Assembly: GCF_011043625.1 (NCBI RefSeq)
Contig: NZ_JAAKGT010000005.1
Coordinates: 276,195-340,194, forward strand
DNA from: Caulobacter sp. 602-2
GTDB taxonomy: Bacteria > Pseudomonadota > Alphaproteobacteria > Caulobacterales > Caulobacteraceae
Reading direction: 5' to 3'
DNA: 64,000 nucleotides
Shown here: positions 24,759 to 33,015 of the stretch, in pieces
Numbering within the stretch: the stretch's first letter is position 1
How the letters are laid out: every line of letters starts with the position of its first letter
Program-made: the position numbers and the translations under genes
The notes under the pieces: generated by a model
Seen by the model: only the letters and a program-made list of their open reading frames with translations
What the model was told of the DNA's origin: nothing
The model's database searches: none

Positions 24759-24995
24759 CTACTCCCCGCGCCGATAGAGTTCGTCGCGCGGCACGTTGTC
24801 GGCCGCGCGGAAGCCCCGGATCTTCGCCCGCAGTTCCGCCTCGCGCCGCTTCAGCCGCTCGAACTCGCTCTCGTCCTGGGCCACCTCGACCAGGAACTTC
24901 CGCACCAGAGCCGAGACAGACGTCTCCTGCTCGGCGGCCTTGATACGGGCCCGCCGATAGGTCTCGTCATCGATAGAGACTGTGATGTTTTTCAT
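24759..24995 (-). CDS. Ribbon-helix-helix antitoxin
   Basis: 78 residues. The N-terminus MKNITVSIDDETYRRARIKA is a ribbon-helix-helix beta strand and first helix, and ETSVSALVRKFLVEVA is the second helix. The C-terminal half is charged and helical (FERLKRREAELRAKI) and would bind the toxin. It should repress its own promoter through the repeat array at 24979-25022. It is directly followed by the PIN gene. Confidence 0.87.
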   Translation of the reverse strand: MKNITVSIDDETYRRARIKAAEQETSVSALVRKFLVEVAQDESEFERLKRREAELRAKIRGFRAADNVPRDELYRRGE

Positions 24996-25022
24996 GATTT
25001 CACAGTATCACAGTTTCACAGT
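24979..25022 (-). promoter_or_regulatory. TCACAGT repeat array at the toxin-antitoxin promoter
   Basis: TCACAGT occurs at 25000-25006, 25008-25014 and 25016-25022, an exact 8-bp period. Its inverse ACTGTGA lies at 24979-24985 inside the antitoxin coding region. The array spans the antitoxin start codon and ends 11 bp before the spuC stop. Regular half-sites are how ribbon-helix-helix dimers line up on DNA. The same 7-mer makes both halves of the palindrome at 37412-37429. Confidence 0.7.
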
Positions 25023-25033
25023 GACGCCGATCT

Positions 25034-26437
25034 TCACACCTCCTCCTTCGGCTTCAGCGCCCGCAGCACCGGCTCGGCCTCGTCGAGCGACTTCCTGATG
25101 ATCCCCACCAGTTCGTCGATCTGGGCCTTGGTGATGATCAGCGGCGGGCAGCAGACGATGCTGTCGCGGATGGCCCGCACCATCAGGCCGTTCTTGATGC
25201 AGAGGTCGCGCACGATCGGACCGGCCTCGCCTTCCTTGTCGAGGAAGCGATGGTTGGTCCCCTTCTCGCGCACGATCTCGACCGCGCCGATCAGGCCCAG
25301 CGAGCGAGTCTCGCCCACCAGCGGGTGGTCGTTCAGCGACGCCAGCGCCTGGGCCAGATAGGGGCCGGTCTCGCTGGCCGTGCGCTCGACCAGGCCCTCG
25401 CGCTCCATGATCTCGATGTTCTTGAGGGCGACGGCGGCCGCGGTCGGGTGGCCCGAATAGGTGAAGCCGTGGATGAAGTCGCCGCCCTTCTCGCGCAGTT
25501 CGGCGACGATGTGGTCGGCCACGCCCACGGCCGAGATCGGCAGGTAGCCCGACGACAGACCCTTGGCCATGGCGATCATGTCGGGCTTGATCCCGTAGTG
25601 CTGGTGGCCGAACCACGCGCCCAGCCGCCCGAAGCCGCAGATCACCTCGTCGCAGACCAGCAGGATCCCGTACTTGCGGCACAGGGCCTCGACCGCCGGC
25701 CAGTATCCGTCCGGCGGGATGATCACCCCGCCCGCGCCCTGCACCGGCTCGCCGATGAAGGCCGCGACATGCTCGGGGCCCACCTCGAGGATCTTGTCCT
25801 CGATCGCCTTGACCGCCCGGTCGCGGAAGGCGGCCGGATCCTCGCCGAAGCCGTCGCCGAACTGATACGGCTGCATCACGTGCTCGACGCCCGCGATCGG
25901 CAGATCGCCCTGCTTGTGCATGTGCTTCATGCCGCCCAGGCTGACGCCGGCCACGGTCGAGCCGTGATAGGCGTTCCAGCGGCTGATGAAGACGGTGCGC
26001 TGCGGCTCCCCCTTCAGTTTCCAGTAATGGCGCGCCAGGCGGAAGACCGTGTCGTTCGCCTCCGACCCCGACGAATTGTAGAAGACGTGAGACAGATGCC
26101 CGCCCATCTTCTGAGCGATCTTGGCCGCCAGCTCGATCGGCGGCGGCGTCGCGGTCTTGAAGAAGGTGTTGTAGTACGGCAGCTCCAGCATCTGGTCATA
26201 GGCGGCCTTGGCCAGTTCCTCACGCCCGTAGCCGACGTTCACGCACCACAGCCCGGCCATGCCGTCGAGGATCTGGTGGCCTTCCCCGTCATGGATGTAG
26301 ACGCCTTCGGCCCGGGTGATGATCCGGCTGCCGCCCTGCTCGGCGATGACCTTGTGGTCGGCCTGGGCCGGCAGGTGGTGGGCCAGGTCCAGGCGCTTGA
26401 GCTCGGCGATGTCGTGATTGCGGAGGGGAGCGGTCAT
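25034..26437 (-). CDS. spuC: Putrescine-pyruvate aminotransferase, SpuC-type
   Basis: 467 residues, class III PLP aminotransferase. It moves the amino group of putrescine to pyruvate, giving 4-aminobutyraldehyde and alanine. Visible are GLWCVNVGYGREEL, YNSSGSEANDT, SRWNAYHGST, DEVICGFGRLG, the Schiff-base lysine in IAMAKGLSSGYLPI, and HGFTYSGHP. The ATG at 26437 overlaps the puuD stop by 4 bp; upstream in-frame sequence is antisense of puuD. It offers a gamma-glutamyl-independent route beside PuuA and PuuB. Confidence 0.88.
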   Translation of the reverse strand: MTAPLRNHDIAELKRLDLAHHLPAQADHKVIAEQGGSRIITRAEGVYIHDGEGHQILDGMAGLWCVNVGYGREELAKAAYDQMLELPYYNTFFKTATPPPIELAAKIAQKMGGHLSHVFYNSSGSEANDTVFRLARHYWKLKGEPQRTVFISRWNAYHGSTVAGVSLGGMKHMHKQGDLPIAGVEHVMQPYQFGDGFGEDPAAFRDRAVKAIEDKILEVGPEHVAAFIGEPVQGAGGVIIPPDGYWPAVEALCRKYGILLVCDEVICGFGRLGAWFGHQHYGIKPDMIAMAKGLSSGYLPISAVGVADHIVAELREKGGDFIHGFTYSGHPTAAAVALKNIEIMEREGLVERTASETGPYLAQALASLNDHPLVGETRSLGLIGAVEIVREKGTNHRFLDKEGEAGPIVRDLCIKNGLMVRAIRDSIVCCPPLIITKAQIDELVGIIRKSLDEAEPVLRALKPKEEV

Positions 26438-27195
26438 GTCTGGGTTTCCCGTACGACGAGCGGCGAGCCTCTGAGGGCCCGTCCGAAAAGCTGGAAGAAG
26501 GTCTGGGACTGAGGGTTGGCCTCCGGCTTCCACTCCGGGTGCCACTGCACTGCCAGCACCGGCGCGCCGTTGACGCTGGCCGACACCGCCTCGACGACGC
26601 CGTCCTGCGCGCGGGCCTCCACCGACAGGCCCTCGCCCAGCCGGTCGACGCCCTGGTAGTGCACCGAGTTGACCACCGCCTGCTCGGCGCTGAAGGCCGT
26701 GGCCAGCACCCCGCCGGGGGTCAGGTCGACCGGATGACGGTGGTCGAACATGCCGTTGAAATCGACCTCGTCGGGCGCGTGGTGGGCGATCAGCTCAGCG
26801 CTGGTCGCCATGTCGCGCCGCAAAGAGCCGCCGAACGCGACGTTGATCTCCTGGAAGCCCCGGCAGACCCCGAACACCGGCCGGCCCAGATCCAGCATGG
26901 CCTTGATCAGGTCGCGGGTCATGACGTCGCGATCGCGGTCGAACGGCCCTGGCGCGTCTTCGACGGCCTCGTCGTAGAACACCGGATCCAGGTTCGACGG
27001 GCTGCCGGTCAGCATCAGGCCGTCCAGCCGGGCGGCGACCTCCGAGGCCTTCATCAGCCCCGGCATCGACGGCACCAGCAGCGCGGCGGCGTCGGCGTAC
27101 CGCATCGCGCCTTCGACATAGCGGTTCATCACCGCCTGGGCCGGCTCGATCCCGACGGTGCGGGTGCAGCAGATGACGCCGGCGACGGGTCTCAC
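26434..27195 (-). CDS. puuD: Gamma-glutamyl-GABA hydrolase
   Basis: 253 residues from GTG 27195 (GGGGGAAGG upstream), close to the 254 of E. coli PuuD. Class I glutamine-amidotransferase hydrolase: the nucleophile elbow is FGVCRGFQEIN and the His-Glu pair is VQWHPEW near the C-terminus. It releases glutamate and GABA from gamma-glutamyl-GABA, closing the Puu cycle. It lies between potG and spuC. Confidence 0.92.
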   Translation of the reverse strand: MRPVAGVICCTRTVGIEPAQAVMNRYVEGAMRYADAAALLVPSMPGLMKASEVAARLDGLMLTGSPSNLDPVFYDEAVEDAPGPFDRDRDVMTRDLIKAMLDLGRPVFGVCRGFQEINVAFGGSLRRDMATSAELIAHHAPDEVDFNGMFDHRHPVDLTPGGVLATAFSAEQAVVNSVHYQGVDRLGEGLSVEARAQDGVVEAVSASVNGAPVLAVQWHPEWKPEANPQSQTFFQLFGRALRGSPLVVRETQT

Positions 27196-27238
27196 CTGCC
27201 TTCCCCCTTGATGGGGGAAGGATTGGAAAGAACCCAGA

Positions 27239-28366
27239 TCACGACAGCAGCACCGCCGGCGAGCAGGCATGCCAGGCGATCCACACCGCCTCACCCAGGC
27301 GGAAGTCCTCCTGGTCCCAGCGCGTCAGGTTCGGTCGCTGCACCTTCACGCGGCGACCTCCCTCGATTTCCACCTCGTAGGTCGACACCCCGCCCAGATA
27401 GGCCTCGTGCTTGATGACGCCCGCCACCGCGTTCGTGCCCTTGGGCGCATCGCCCATGTTGGGCGGCTCGCCGTCGTCGGGACGCTTGTGCAGCTCGATC
27501 TTCTCGGGGCGTATCGCCGCCCACACCGTGCCGCCGCGCGGGCCGGTCACCCCGTGGTCGAGGAAGATGTCGGTCGGCAGCCCCGGCGAGCGGATCACCG
27601 CGTGGCTCGGCTCGTCCACCGCCAGCACGCCCTCGAACAGGTTCACGCTGCCGATGAAGTCGGCCACGAAGCGGCTGTTGGGAAACTCGTAGAGGTCGTT
27701 GGGCGCGGCCACCTGCTGCAGCACGCCCTTGCTCATCACCGCGCAGCGCGACGCCAGCGCCAGCGCCTCGTCCTGGTCATGGGTGACCATGATGAAGGTG
27801 ATGCCCACCTTCTCCTGCAGGGTGCACAGCTCGGTGCGCATCTGCTCGCGCAGCTTGGCGTCCAGGGCCGAAAGCGGCTCGTCCAGCAACAGCACCCGCG
27901 GCCGCTTGACCAGCGCCCGGGCCAGGGCGACGCGCTGCCGCTGCCCGCCCGACAGCTGGTCGGGCTTGCGCTGGCCAAGGCCGCCCAGCTGCACCAGCTC
28001 CAGCGCCTCCTCGACCCGGCGCTCGCGCTCGGCCTTGCTCACCCGGTCGACCTTCAGGCCGTAGGCGACGTTGTCGGCCACGGTCATGTGCGGGAACACG
28101 GCGTAGGACTGGAACACCATGTTCACCGGCCGCTTGTTGGGCGGCACGTTCGAGATGTCCTGGCCGTCGATCAGGATCCGACCTTCCGTGGGCGTCTCGA
28201 ACCCGGCCAGCATCCGCAGCAGGGTGGTCTTGCCGCAGCCCGACGGCCCCAGAAGCGCGAAGAACTCGCCCTCCCGGATGCTCAGCGACACGTTGTCGAC
28301 CGCCGCCAGCTTGCCGAAGCGCTTGGTGATGTTCTCGAAGGTGATGATGGGTTTGGCTTCGGTCAC
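27239..28366 (-). CDS. potG: Polyamine ABC transporter ATP-binding protein
   Basis: 375 residues, as for PotG. Walker A GPSGCGKTT (about 43-51), Q-loop FQSYAVFPHMTV, signature LSGGQRQR, Walker B VLLLDEPLSALD, switch HDQDEA. A C-terminal TOBE-type region (VWAAIRPEKIEL onward) is present. GTG 28366 is used; GGGGGA lies about 10 bases before it. The frame is open further upstream but only through a repeat. It supplies energy to the PotH-PotI pore. Confidence 0.92.
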   Translation of the reverse strand: MTEAKPIITFENITKRFGKLAAVDNVSLSIREGEFFALLGPSGCGKTTLLRMLAGFETPTEGRILIDGQDISNVPPNKRPVNMVFQSYAVFPHMTVADNVAYGLKVDRVSKAERERRVEEALELVQLGGLGQRKPDQLSGGQRQRVALARALVKRPRVLLLDEPLSALDAKLREQMRTELCTLQEKVGITFIMVTHDQDEALALASRCAVMSKGVLQQVAAPNDLYEFPNSRFVADFIGSVNLFEGVLAVDEPSHAVIRSPGLPTDIFLDHGVTGPRGGTVWAAIRPEKIELHKRPDDGEPPNMGDAPKGTNAVAGVIKHEAYLGGVSTYEVEIEGGRRVKVQRPNLTRWDQEDFRLGEAVWIAWHACSPAVLLS

Positions 28367-28416
28367 TTCGTCATTTCCCCCGAAAACGTCAGCGGCCTGT
28401 GCTCCTCGGCTCCCGA

Positions 28417-28548
28417 GGAACCTCCCCCTCTTGGGGAGGCGATCGCGTAGCGATCGGTGGGGGGCGTGACTGCGAGCCCTCCAAGACTGCGGCGGCTGAG
28501 AACTTCCCCCCACCGGCCTTCGGCCGCCTCCCCCACGGGGGGAGGTTC
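28417..28548. repeat. Family A-like repeat variant between potI and potG
   Basis: CTCCCCCTCTTGGGGAG followed by GATCGCGTAGCGATCGGTGGGGGG at the left. At the right, CCCCCCACCGGCCTTCGGCCGCCTCCCCCACGGGGGGAGG. The hairpin-pair design is that of family A, but the internal words differ (GCGATCGCGTAGCGATCG replaces CAGTCGCTCCGCGACAG). It separates two genes of one transporter and may lower downstream expression. Confidence 0.7.
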
Positions 28549-28562
28549 CAATCGGGCGACAC

Positions 28563-29420
28563 TCATTTGCCATCCCCCCCATGCGCCCCGGCGGCCGCGG
28601 CCGGATCGCCCTGCAGCTTCAGCGCCACGGCGGTCAGGATGACGGTCAGCACGATCAGGATGGTCGAGGCCGCGTTGACCTCGGGCGTCACCGAGAAGCG
28701 CACCATCGAATAGACCTTCACCGGGAAGGTCACGGTGTCCGGGCCCGCCGTGAAGAAGGTGATGACGAAGTCGTCCAGGCTGAGCGTGAAGGCCAGCAGG
28801 GCCCCGGCCACCAGCGACGGCGTCATGTGCGGCAGGATCACGTCCTTGATGGTGCGGAACTCGCCGGCCCCAAGATCGCGCGCGGCCTCCTCGAGCTCGC
28901 GGTTGAAGCTGGCCATGCGGGCCCTCACCACCACCGCCACGAACGGGAACGAGAAGGTCACGTGGGCGATGATGATCGCCCCCAGGTTCAGCGGCCAGAC
29001 CAGCCCTTGCGGCCAGGGCAGCACCTTGGCGAAGAACACCAGCATGCCCACGCCCATGCAGATTTCGGGCACCACGATCGGCAGGGCCAGCGCCCCGTCC
29101 ACCACCGTCTTGCCCGGAAAACGGAAGCGCCACAGGGCCAGGGCCACCAGCGCGCCCAGCACGACGCTGAGCAGGGTCGAGACCGCCGCGATGGTCAGGC
29201 TGTTGGCGAAGGCCTCGATCAGGCCGTCGTTGTTGAAGGCCTTCTCGTAGTATTTGAGCGTGAAGCCCTTCCAGACGATGTTCCGGCGGCTGTCGTTGAA
29301 GCTGAAGGCCATCAGGGCGATCAGCGGCGCGTAGAGGAACACCCCCACCGCCAGCAGCCACAGCCGGATCGGCCAGCGGCGCAGATATTCCAGGGGGCCT
29401 GGCGGGGCGCGCTTGGTCAT
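28563..29420 (-). CDS. potI: Polyamine ABC transporter permease
   Basis: 285 residues and six hydrophobic helices. The EAA loop that docks with the ATPase is ELEEAARDLGAGEFRTIKDVILP. The helix FTLSLDDFVITFF is typical of PotI/PotC. It forms the pore with PotH and overlaps that gene by 4 bp. The C-terminal tail is short and Ala/Gly-rich. Confidence 0.92.
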   Translation of the reverse strand: MTKRAPPGPLEYLRRWPIRLWLLAVGVFLYAPLIALMAFSFNDSRRNIVWKGFTLKYYEKAFNNDGLIEAFANSLTIAAVSTLLSVVLGALVALALWRFRFPGKTVVDGALALPIVVPEICMGVGMLVFFAKVLPWPQGLVWPLNLGAIIIAHVTFSFPFVAVVVRARMASFNRELEEAARDLGAGEFRTIKDVILPHMTPSLVAGALLAFTLSLDDFVITFFTAGPDTVTFPVKVYSMVRFSVTPEVNAASTILIVLTVILTAVALKLQGDPAAAAGAHGGDGK

Positions 29421-30310
29421 CCCACGCCCTCCTTCTTCTTGCCCCTGGAGAGCAGCGCCTGCACGGCGATGGCGATGAAGGTCAGGTACATCAGCAGGAA
29501 CGACAGGGCCGCGCCGAACGGCCAGTCGTTGGCGCGCTTGAACTGGCGCTCGATGACGTTGGCGATCATCTGGCTGTCGGGCCCGCCCAGCAGGTCGGGC
29601 GTCAGGTAGGCGCCCAGCGCCGGGATGAAGGTGATCAGGATGCCCGAGGCGATGCCCGGGAGGGCCAGCGGCACGACGATGCGGAACAGGGTGCGCAGGT
29701 GTCCCGCGCCGAGGTCCAGGCTGGCTTCAAGCAGCGACTTGTCCAGCCGGTCCAGCGCCGAATAGAGCGGCAGCACCATGAACGGCAGGTGCACGTAGAC
29801 GAGGCCCAGGATCACCGCGAAATTGTTGTGCAGCAGCTCCAGCGGCTGGTAGGCGCCCAGCGGCGCGACCTTGGCCCCGAGGTTCCAGAACCACTCGAAG
29901 GTCTGGTTGACGTAGCCCTCGGTCCGCAGCACCGCGATCAGCGCATAGGTGCGGATCAGGAGGTTGGTCCAGAACGGCAGCATGACCAGCAGCAGCAGCC
30001 AGGTCTTGGCCTTCTGCGAGGCGAAGGTGATGGCCAGCGCCACCGGGAAGCCGATCACCAGGCACAGCGCCGTCGTCAGCGCCGCCACCCAGGCCGACTT
30101 GACGAAGATCTTCAGGTACAGCGGCTCCAGCGCTCGGGCGTAGTTGGCGATCGTGCCGGTGAACGAGATCTCGGTCAGCCCGACGTTGTGGCCGAAGCTG
30201 TAGGCCCAGACGATCGCCATCGGCGCGACGAAGAACACCACCAGCCAGACCAGCGGCGGTCCCAGCGCGGCGGCGAACACCGCCTTGGCCTTCTTCCAGC
30301 TCTGTTCCAT
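29417..30310 (-). CDS. potH: Polyamine ABC transporter permease
   Basis: 297 residues and six hydrophobic helices. The EAA loop is LLEASLDLGAGHLRTLFRIVVP. N-terminal GPPLVWLVVFFVAPMAIVWAYSF and the later FIPALGAYLTPDLLGG are family-typical for PotH/PotB. Lies between the binding-protein gene (separated by a repeat) and potI (overlapping). Confidence 0.92.
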   Translation of the reverse strand: MEQSWKKAKAVFAAALGPPLVWLVVFFVAPMAIVWAYSFGHNVGLTEISFTGTIANYARALEPLYLKIFVKSAWVAALTTALCLVIGFPVALAITFASQKAKTWLLLLVMLPFWTNLLIRTYALIAVLRTEGYVNQTFEWFWNLGAKVAPLGAYQPLELLHNNFAVILGLVYVHLPFMVLPLYSALDRLDKSLLEASLDLGAGHLRTLFRIVVPLALPGIASGILITFIPALGAYLTPDLLGGPDSQMIANVIERQFKRANDWPFGAALSFLLMYLTFIAIAVQALLSRGKKKEGVG

Positions 30311-30330
30311 GCCTTCCCCGCAAAAAAGCT

Positions 30331-30428
30331 CGTCATCCCGGAAGCGCCGCAGGCGCTATCCGGGACCCAGGGGCGGTGCGCACGGCCCCTGGGTCCCGGC
30401 TCTTCGCTGCGCTACGGCCGGGATGACG
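30331..30428. repeat. Family C intergenic hairpin
   Basis: CGTCATCCCGG at the left matches CCGGGATGACG at the right, with nested GCGCCGCAGGCGC and GGGACCCAGGGGC..GCCCCTGGGTCCC arms. One long cruciform-type element lies between potF and potH. In a transporter operon such hairpins often stabilise the upstream binding-protein mRNA. Confidence 0.75.
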
Positions 30429-30446
30429 ACCCGAGCGCTTGAACGA

Positions 30447-31541
30447 TCAGGCCGCCCGCACGCGGGTGATGATCTCCTCGTAGAGGCTGGCCTTTTCCGC
30501 CCCTTCGAAGGCCCCGTACTCGCACTTCGACATGATGTCGGCGGGCGGGAAGATCACCTTGTTGTTCTTGTAGTCGTCCGGCATCAGCGCCTTGGCCGCC
30601 GCGTTGGGCGTCGGATAGAGGATGGTCTTGCTGATCTCGGCGCCGGCCTGGGCGTCCAGCAGGTAGTTGATGAACTTGTGGGCGTTGTTCGGACGCGGCG
30701 CGCCCTTCGGAATGCACAGGCAGTCGGAATTGATGAGGCTGCCTTCCTTGGGCACCACGAAGTCGATGTCGTCGTCGTCCTTCATCGCCTGGGCGATGTC
30801 GCCGTTGTACTCCAGCACCAGATCGACCTCGCCGGAGAGCAGGAGGTCCTGGCCGTTGTCGTCGTGGAAGGCCTTCACGAACGGCTTCTGCTTGATCAGC
30901 ATCTGCTCGATCTTCGGCAGCATGTCGGCCGGGATGTCGTTGACCGAGTGGCCCAGGTACTTGGCCGCCAGGCGCACCAGGTCGGCGCTTTCCGACAGCA
31001 GCGCGATCTTGCCGGCGTACTGGTTGCTGTCGAACAGGTACTTCCAGCTGTCGGGCACGCCCGCGACCTTGCTCTTGCGATAGCCGATGCCCAGCAGCAG
31101 CCAGGTGTAGGGCAGCGAGAACTTCCGGCCCGGGTCGAAGTCCGGGTTCAGGAAGGCCGGATCGATGTTCTTGATGTTCGGGATCTTGGCGTGATCCAGC
31201 GCCTCCAGCATGCCGGCCTGGGCCATGCGGGTGACGAACTCGTTGGACGGCACGATGACGTCGAAGCCCGGATTGCCCGCCTTCAGCTTGGCGAACAGCT
31301 CGTCGTTGGTCGCGAACAGGCTCATGTTCACGTCGACGCCGCTGGCCTTCTTGAAGTCGCCCAGCGTGGTCTCGCCGATATAGGTGTCCCAGTTGTAGAA
31401 GTTCAGCTTGGCCTCTTCGCCGCCGGCCTCGCCGGGCTTGGGCTTCTCGCCGCAGGCGGTGAACGACAGACCGATGGCCGCCGCGCCGAACGCGGTCAGC
31501 AGCGAGCGGCGCGAGGCCCCCCGGAAGTGGTTGGTGCTCAT
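30447..31541 (-). CDS. potF: Polyamine-binding protein, Tat lipoprotein
   Basis: 364 residues. The N-terminus combines a twin-arginine motif (SRRSLLTAFG) with a lipobox (SFTAC, about residue 31), so a folded lipoprotein is predicted; E. coli PotF is a soluble periplasmic protein. The mature part has FYNWDTYIGETTLGDF, VNMSLFATNDELFAKL, FDVIVPSN and YTWLLLGIGYRKSKV, all PotF/PotD-like. It delivers putrescine or spermidine to PotHI-PotG. First transport gene of the operon. Confidence 0.92.
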   Translation of the reverse strand: MSTNHFRGASRRSLLTAFGAAAIGLSFTACGEKPKPGEAGGEEAKLNFYNWDTYIGETTLGDFKKASGVDVNMSLFATNDELFAKLKAGNPGFDVIVPSNEFVTRMAQAGMLEALDHAKIPNIKNIDPAFLNPDFDPGRKFSLPYTWLLLGIGYRKSKVAGVPDSWKYLFDSNQYAGKIALLSESADLVRLAAKYLGHSVNDIPADMLPKIEQMLIKQKPFVKAFHDDNGQDLLLSGEVDLVLEYNGDIAQAMKDDDDIDFVVPKEGSLINSDCLCIPKGAPRPNNAHKFINYLLDAQAGAEISKTILYPTPNAAAKALMPDDYKNNKVIFPPADIMSKCEYGAFEGAEKASLYEEIITRVRAA

Positions 31542-31635
31542 GGCCTCGAAACTCCCTCTTTCGTTCGCATGAAGCGGACGAGGCCCCTTCCCCGCCGCCG
31601 GTTCAACCTAAAGCCTTAACTCCAGCGCCCCGCCG

Positions 31636-33015
31636 TCAGGCGTTGCGCAGATACCAGTCATAGTCGAGCTGCCCGACCACCTCGAAGAACCGCGCCTGCT
31701 CGGTGCGCTTCACCGACACGAACATCTCGACGAACCGCTCGCCCAGATAGTCGGCCAGCACCTGCGACTTCTCGAAGAGGTCGACGGCGGCGAACCAGTT
31801 GGACGGCAGGCGCACGTTCTCCTTGGCCGCGGCGGCATAGCCGTCGCCGACCACCGCCGGGCCAGGATCGATCCGGTTGGTGATGCCGTGGTGCGCGGCC
31901 GCCAGCAGCGTCGCCATCACCAGGTACGGATTGCCGTCGGCGCCCGCCACGCGGTGCTCGACGTGCCGCGTCGGCGCCGGCCCTGCGGGCACGCGCAAGC
32001 TGACCGTGCGGTTGTTGACGCCCCAGGTCGGCGCCACCGGCGCGTAGCTGTTGGCCTTGAAGCGGCGATAGCTGTTGGCGTTGGGGGCCAGGATCGCCAT
32101 GCCCTCGCCCAGCAGCTGCTTCATGCCGCCGATGGCGTGCTTGAGCAGGTCGGAACCTTCGGGATCCTCGGCGGCGCACAGGTTGTTGCCGTCCGCGTCG
32201 TTGAAGCTGACGTGCACGTGGAAGCCGTTGCCCGCCCGATCGGCCCAGGGCTTGGCCATGAACGTCGCCTCGCAACCATGGCGCAGGGCCACCCCCTTGG
32301 CCGCGCGCTTGTAGAGCACCGCATCGTCGGCGGCCCGCAGCGCATCGGGCTTGTGCTTGAGGGTCAGCTCCACCTGGGCCGGGGCGAATTCCGAGATCGC
32401 GCCTTCCAGGGGAACGCCGATCGTGTCGGCGGTGTCCCACAGCTCGCGCAGGAACGGGGCGTTGGCCTCCAGTTCGGGCAGGCCATAGACCTGGATGCCG
32501 GTCGGCCGCTGGCCGGTCAGCACCGACTTGGCCGGCAGCAGTTCGCCGTTCGGGCCGCGCTCGATGTCGACGAGGTAGTATTCCAGCTCGCAGGCGGCGA
32601 CCGGCGTCAGGCCATCGGCGGCGTAGCGATCCAGAACGCGTTGGAGAACGTGGCGCGGGTCCAGGTCGTTGGGCGTCCCGTCCAGCTCGTACAGCGAGAG
32701 CATCACCTGAGCGACGTCGGGACCCAGCCACGGCGCCAGCGTCAGCGTGCCCGGCACGGGCCGCGCGCGGCGGTCGGCGTCGCCGTCCTCCCAGACTAGG
32801 CCCGTCTCCTCGCAGTCGGCCCCGACGGTGTCGACCACCAGGATCGAACCCGGCAGGAACCGGCCGTAATCGTAGATCGCCTGCAGTTCATGCACCCGCA
32901 GGCGCTTGCCGCGCGGCACGCCGGTCATCGAGGTGAAGAACACCTCGACGTACTTCACCTGCGGATGGGCGGCCAGGAAGTCGCGGCACTCCTGCGGATC
33001 GGCGACGGCGCTCAT
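31636..33015 (-). CDS. Second glutamine-synthetase-family enzyme (gamma-glutamylpolyamine synthetase-like)
   Basis: 459 residues from ATG 33015, which overlaps the upstream aminotransferase stop by 4 bp. Family marks: VEVFFTSMTGVPRGKRL near the N-terminus, ACELEYYLVD, AQVELTLKHKPD, NGFHVHVSFND, NSYRRFKANSYAP, VEHRVAGADGNPYLVMA. It is clearly diverged from puuA in this locus. Organisms with several polyamines or amines often carry several such ligases, each with its own substrate, so this one may take spermidine, cadaverine or another amine. Confidence 0.87.
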   Translation of the reverse strand: MSAVADPQECRDFLAAHPQVKYVEVFFTSMTGVPRGKRLRVHELQAIYDYGRFLPGSILVVDTVGADCEETGLVWEDGDADRRARPVPGTLTLAPWLGPDVAQVMLSLYELDGTPNDLDPRHVLQRVLDRYAADGLTPVAACELEYYLVDIERGPNGELLPAKSVLTGQRPTGIQVYGLPELEANAPFLRELWDTADTIGVPLEGAISEFAPAQVELTLKHKPDALRAADDAVLYKRAAKGVALRHGCEATFMAKPWADRAGNGFHVHVSFNDADGNNLCAAEDPEGSDLLKHAIGGMKQLLGEGMAILAPNANSYRRFKANSYAPVAPTWGVNNRTVSLRVPAGPAPTRHVEHRVAGADGNPYLVMATLLAAAHHGITNRIDPGPAVVGDGYAAAAKENVRLPSNWFAAVDLFEKSQVLADYLGERFVEMFVSVKRTEQARFFEVVGQLDYDWYLRNA

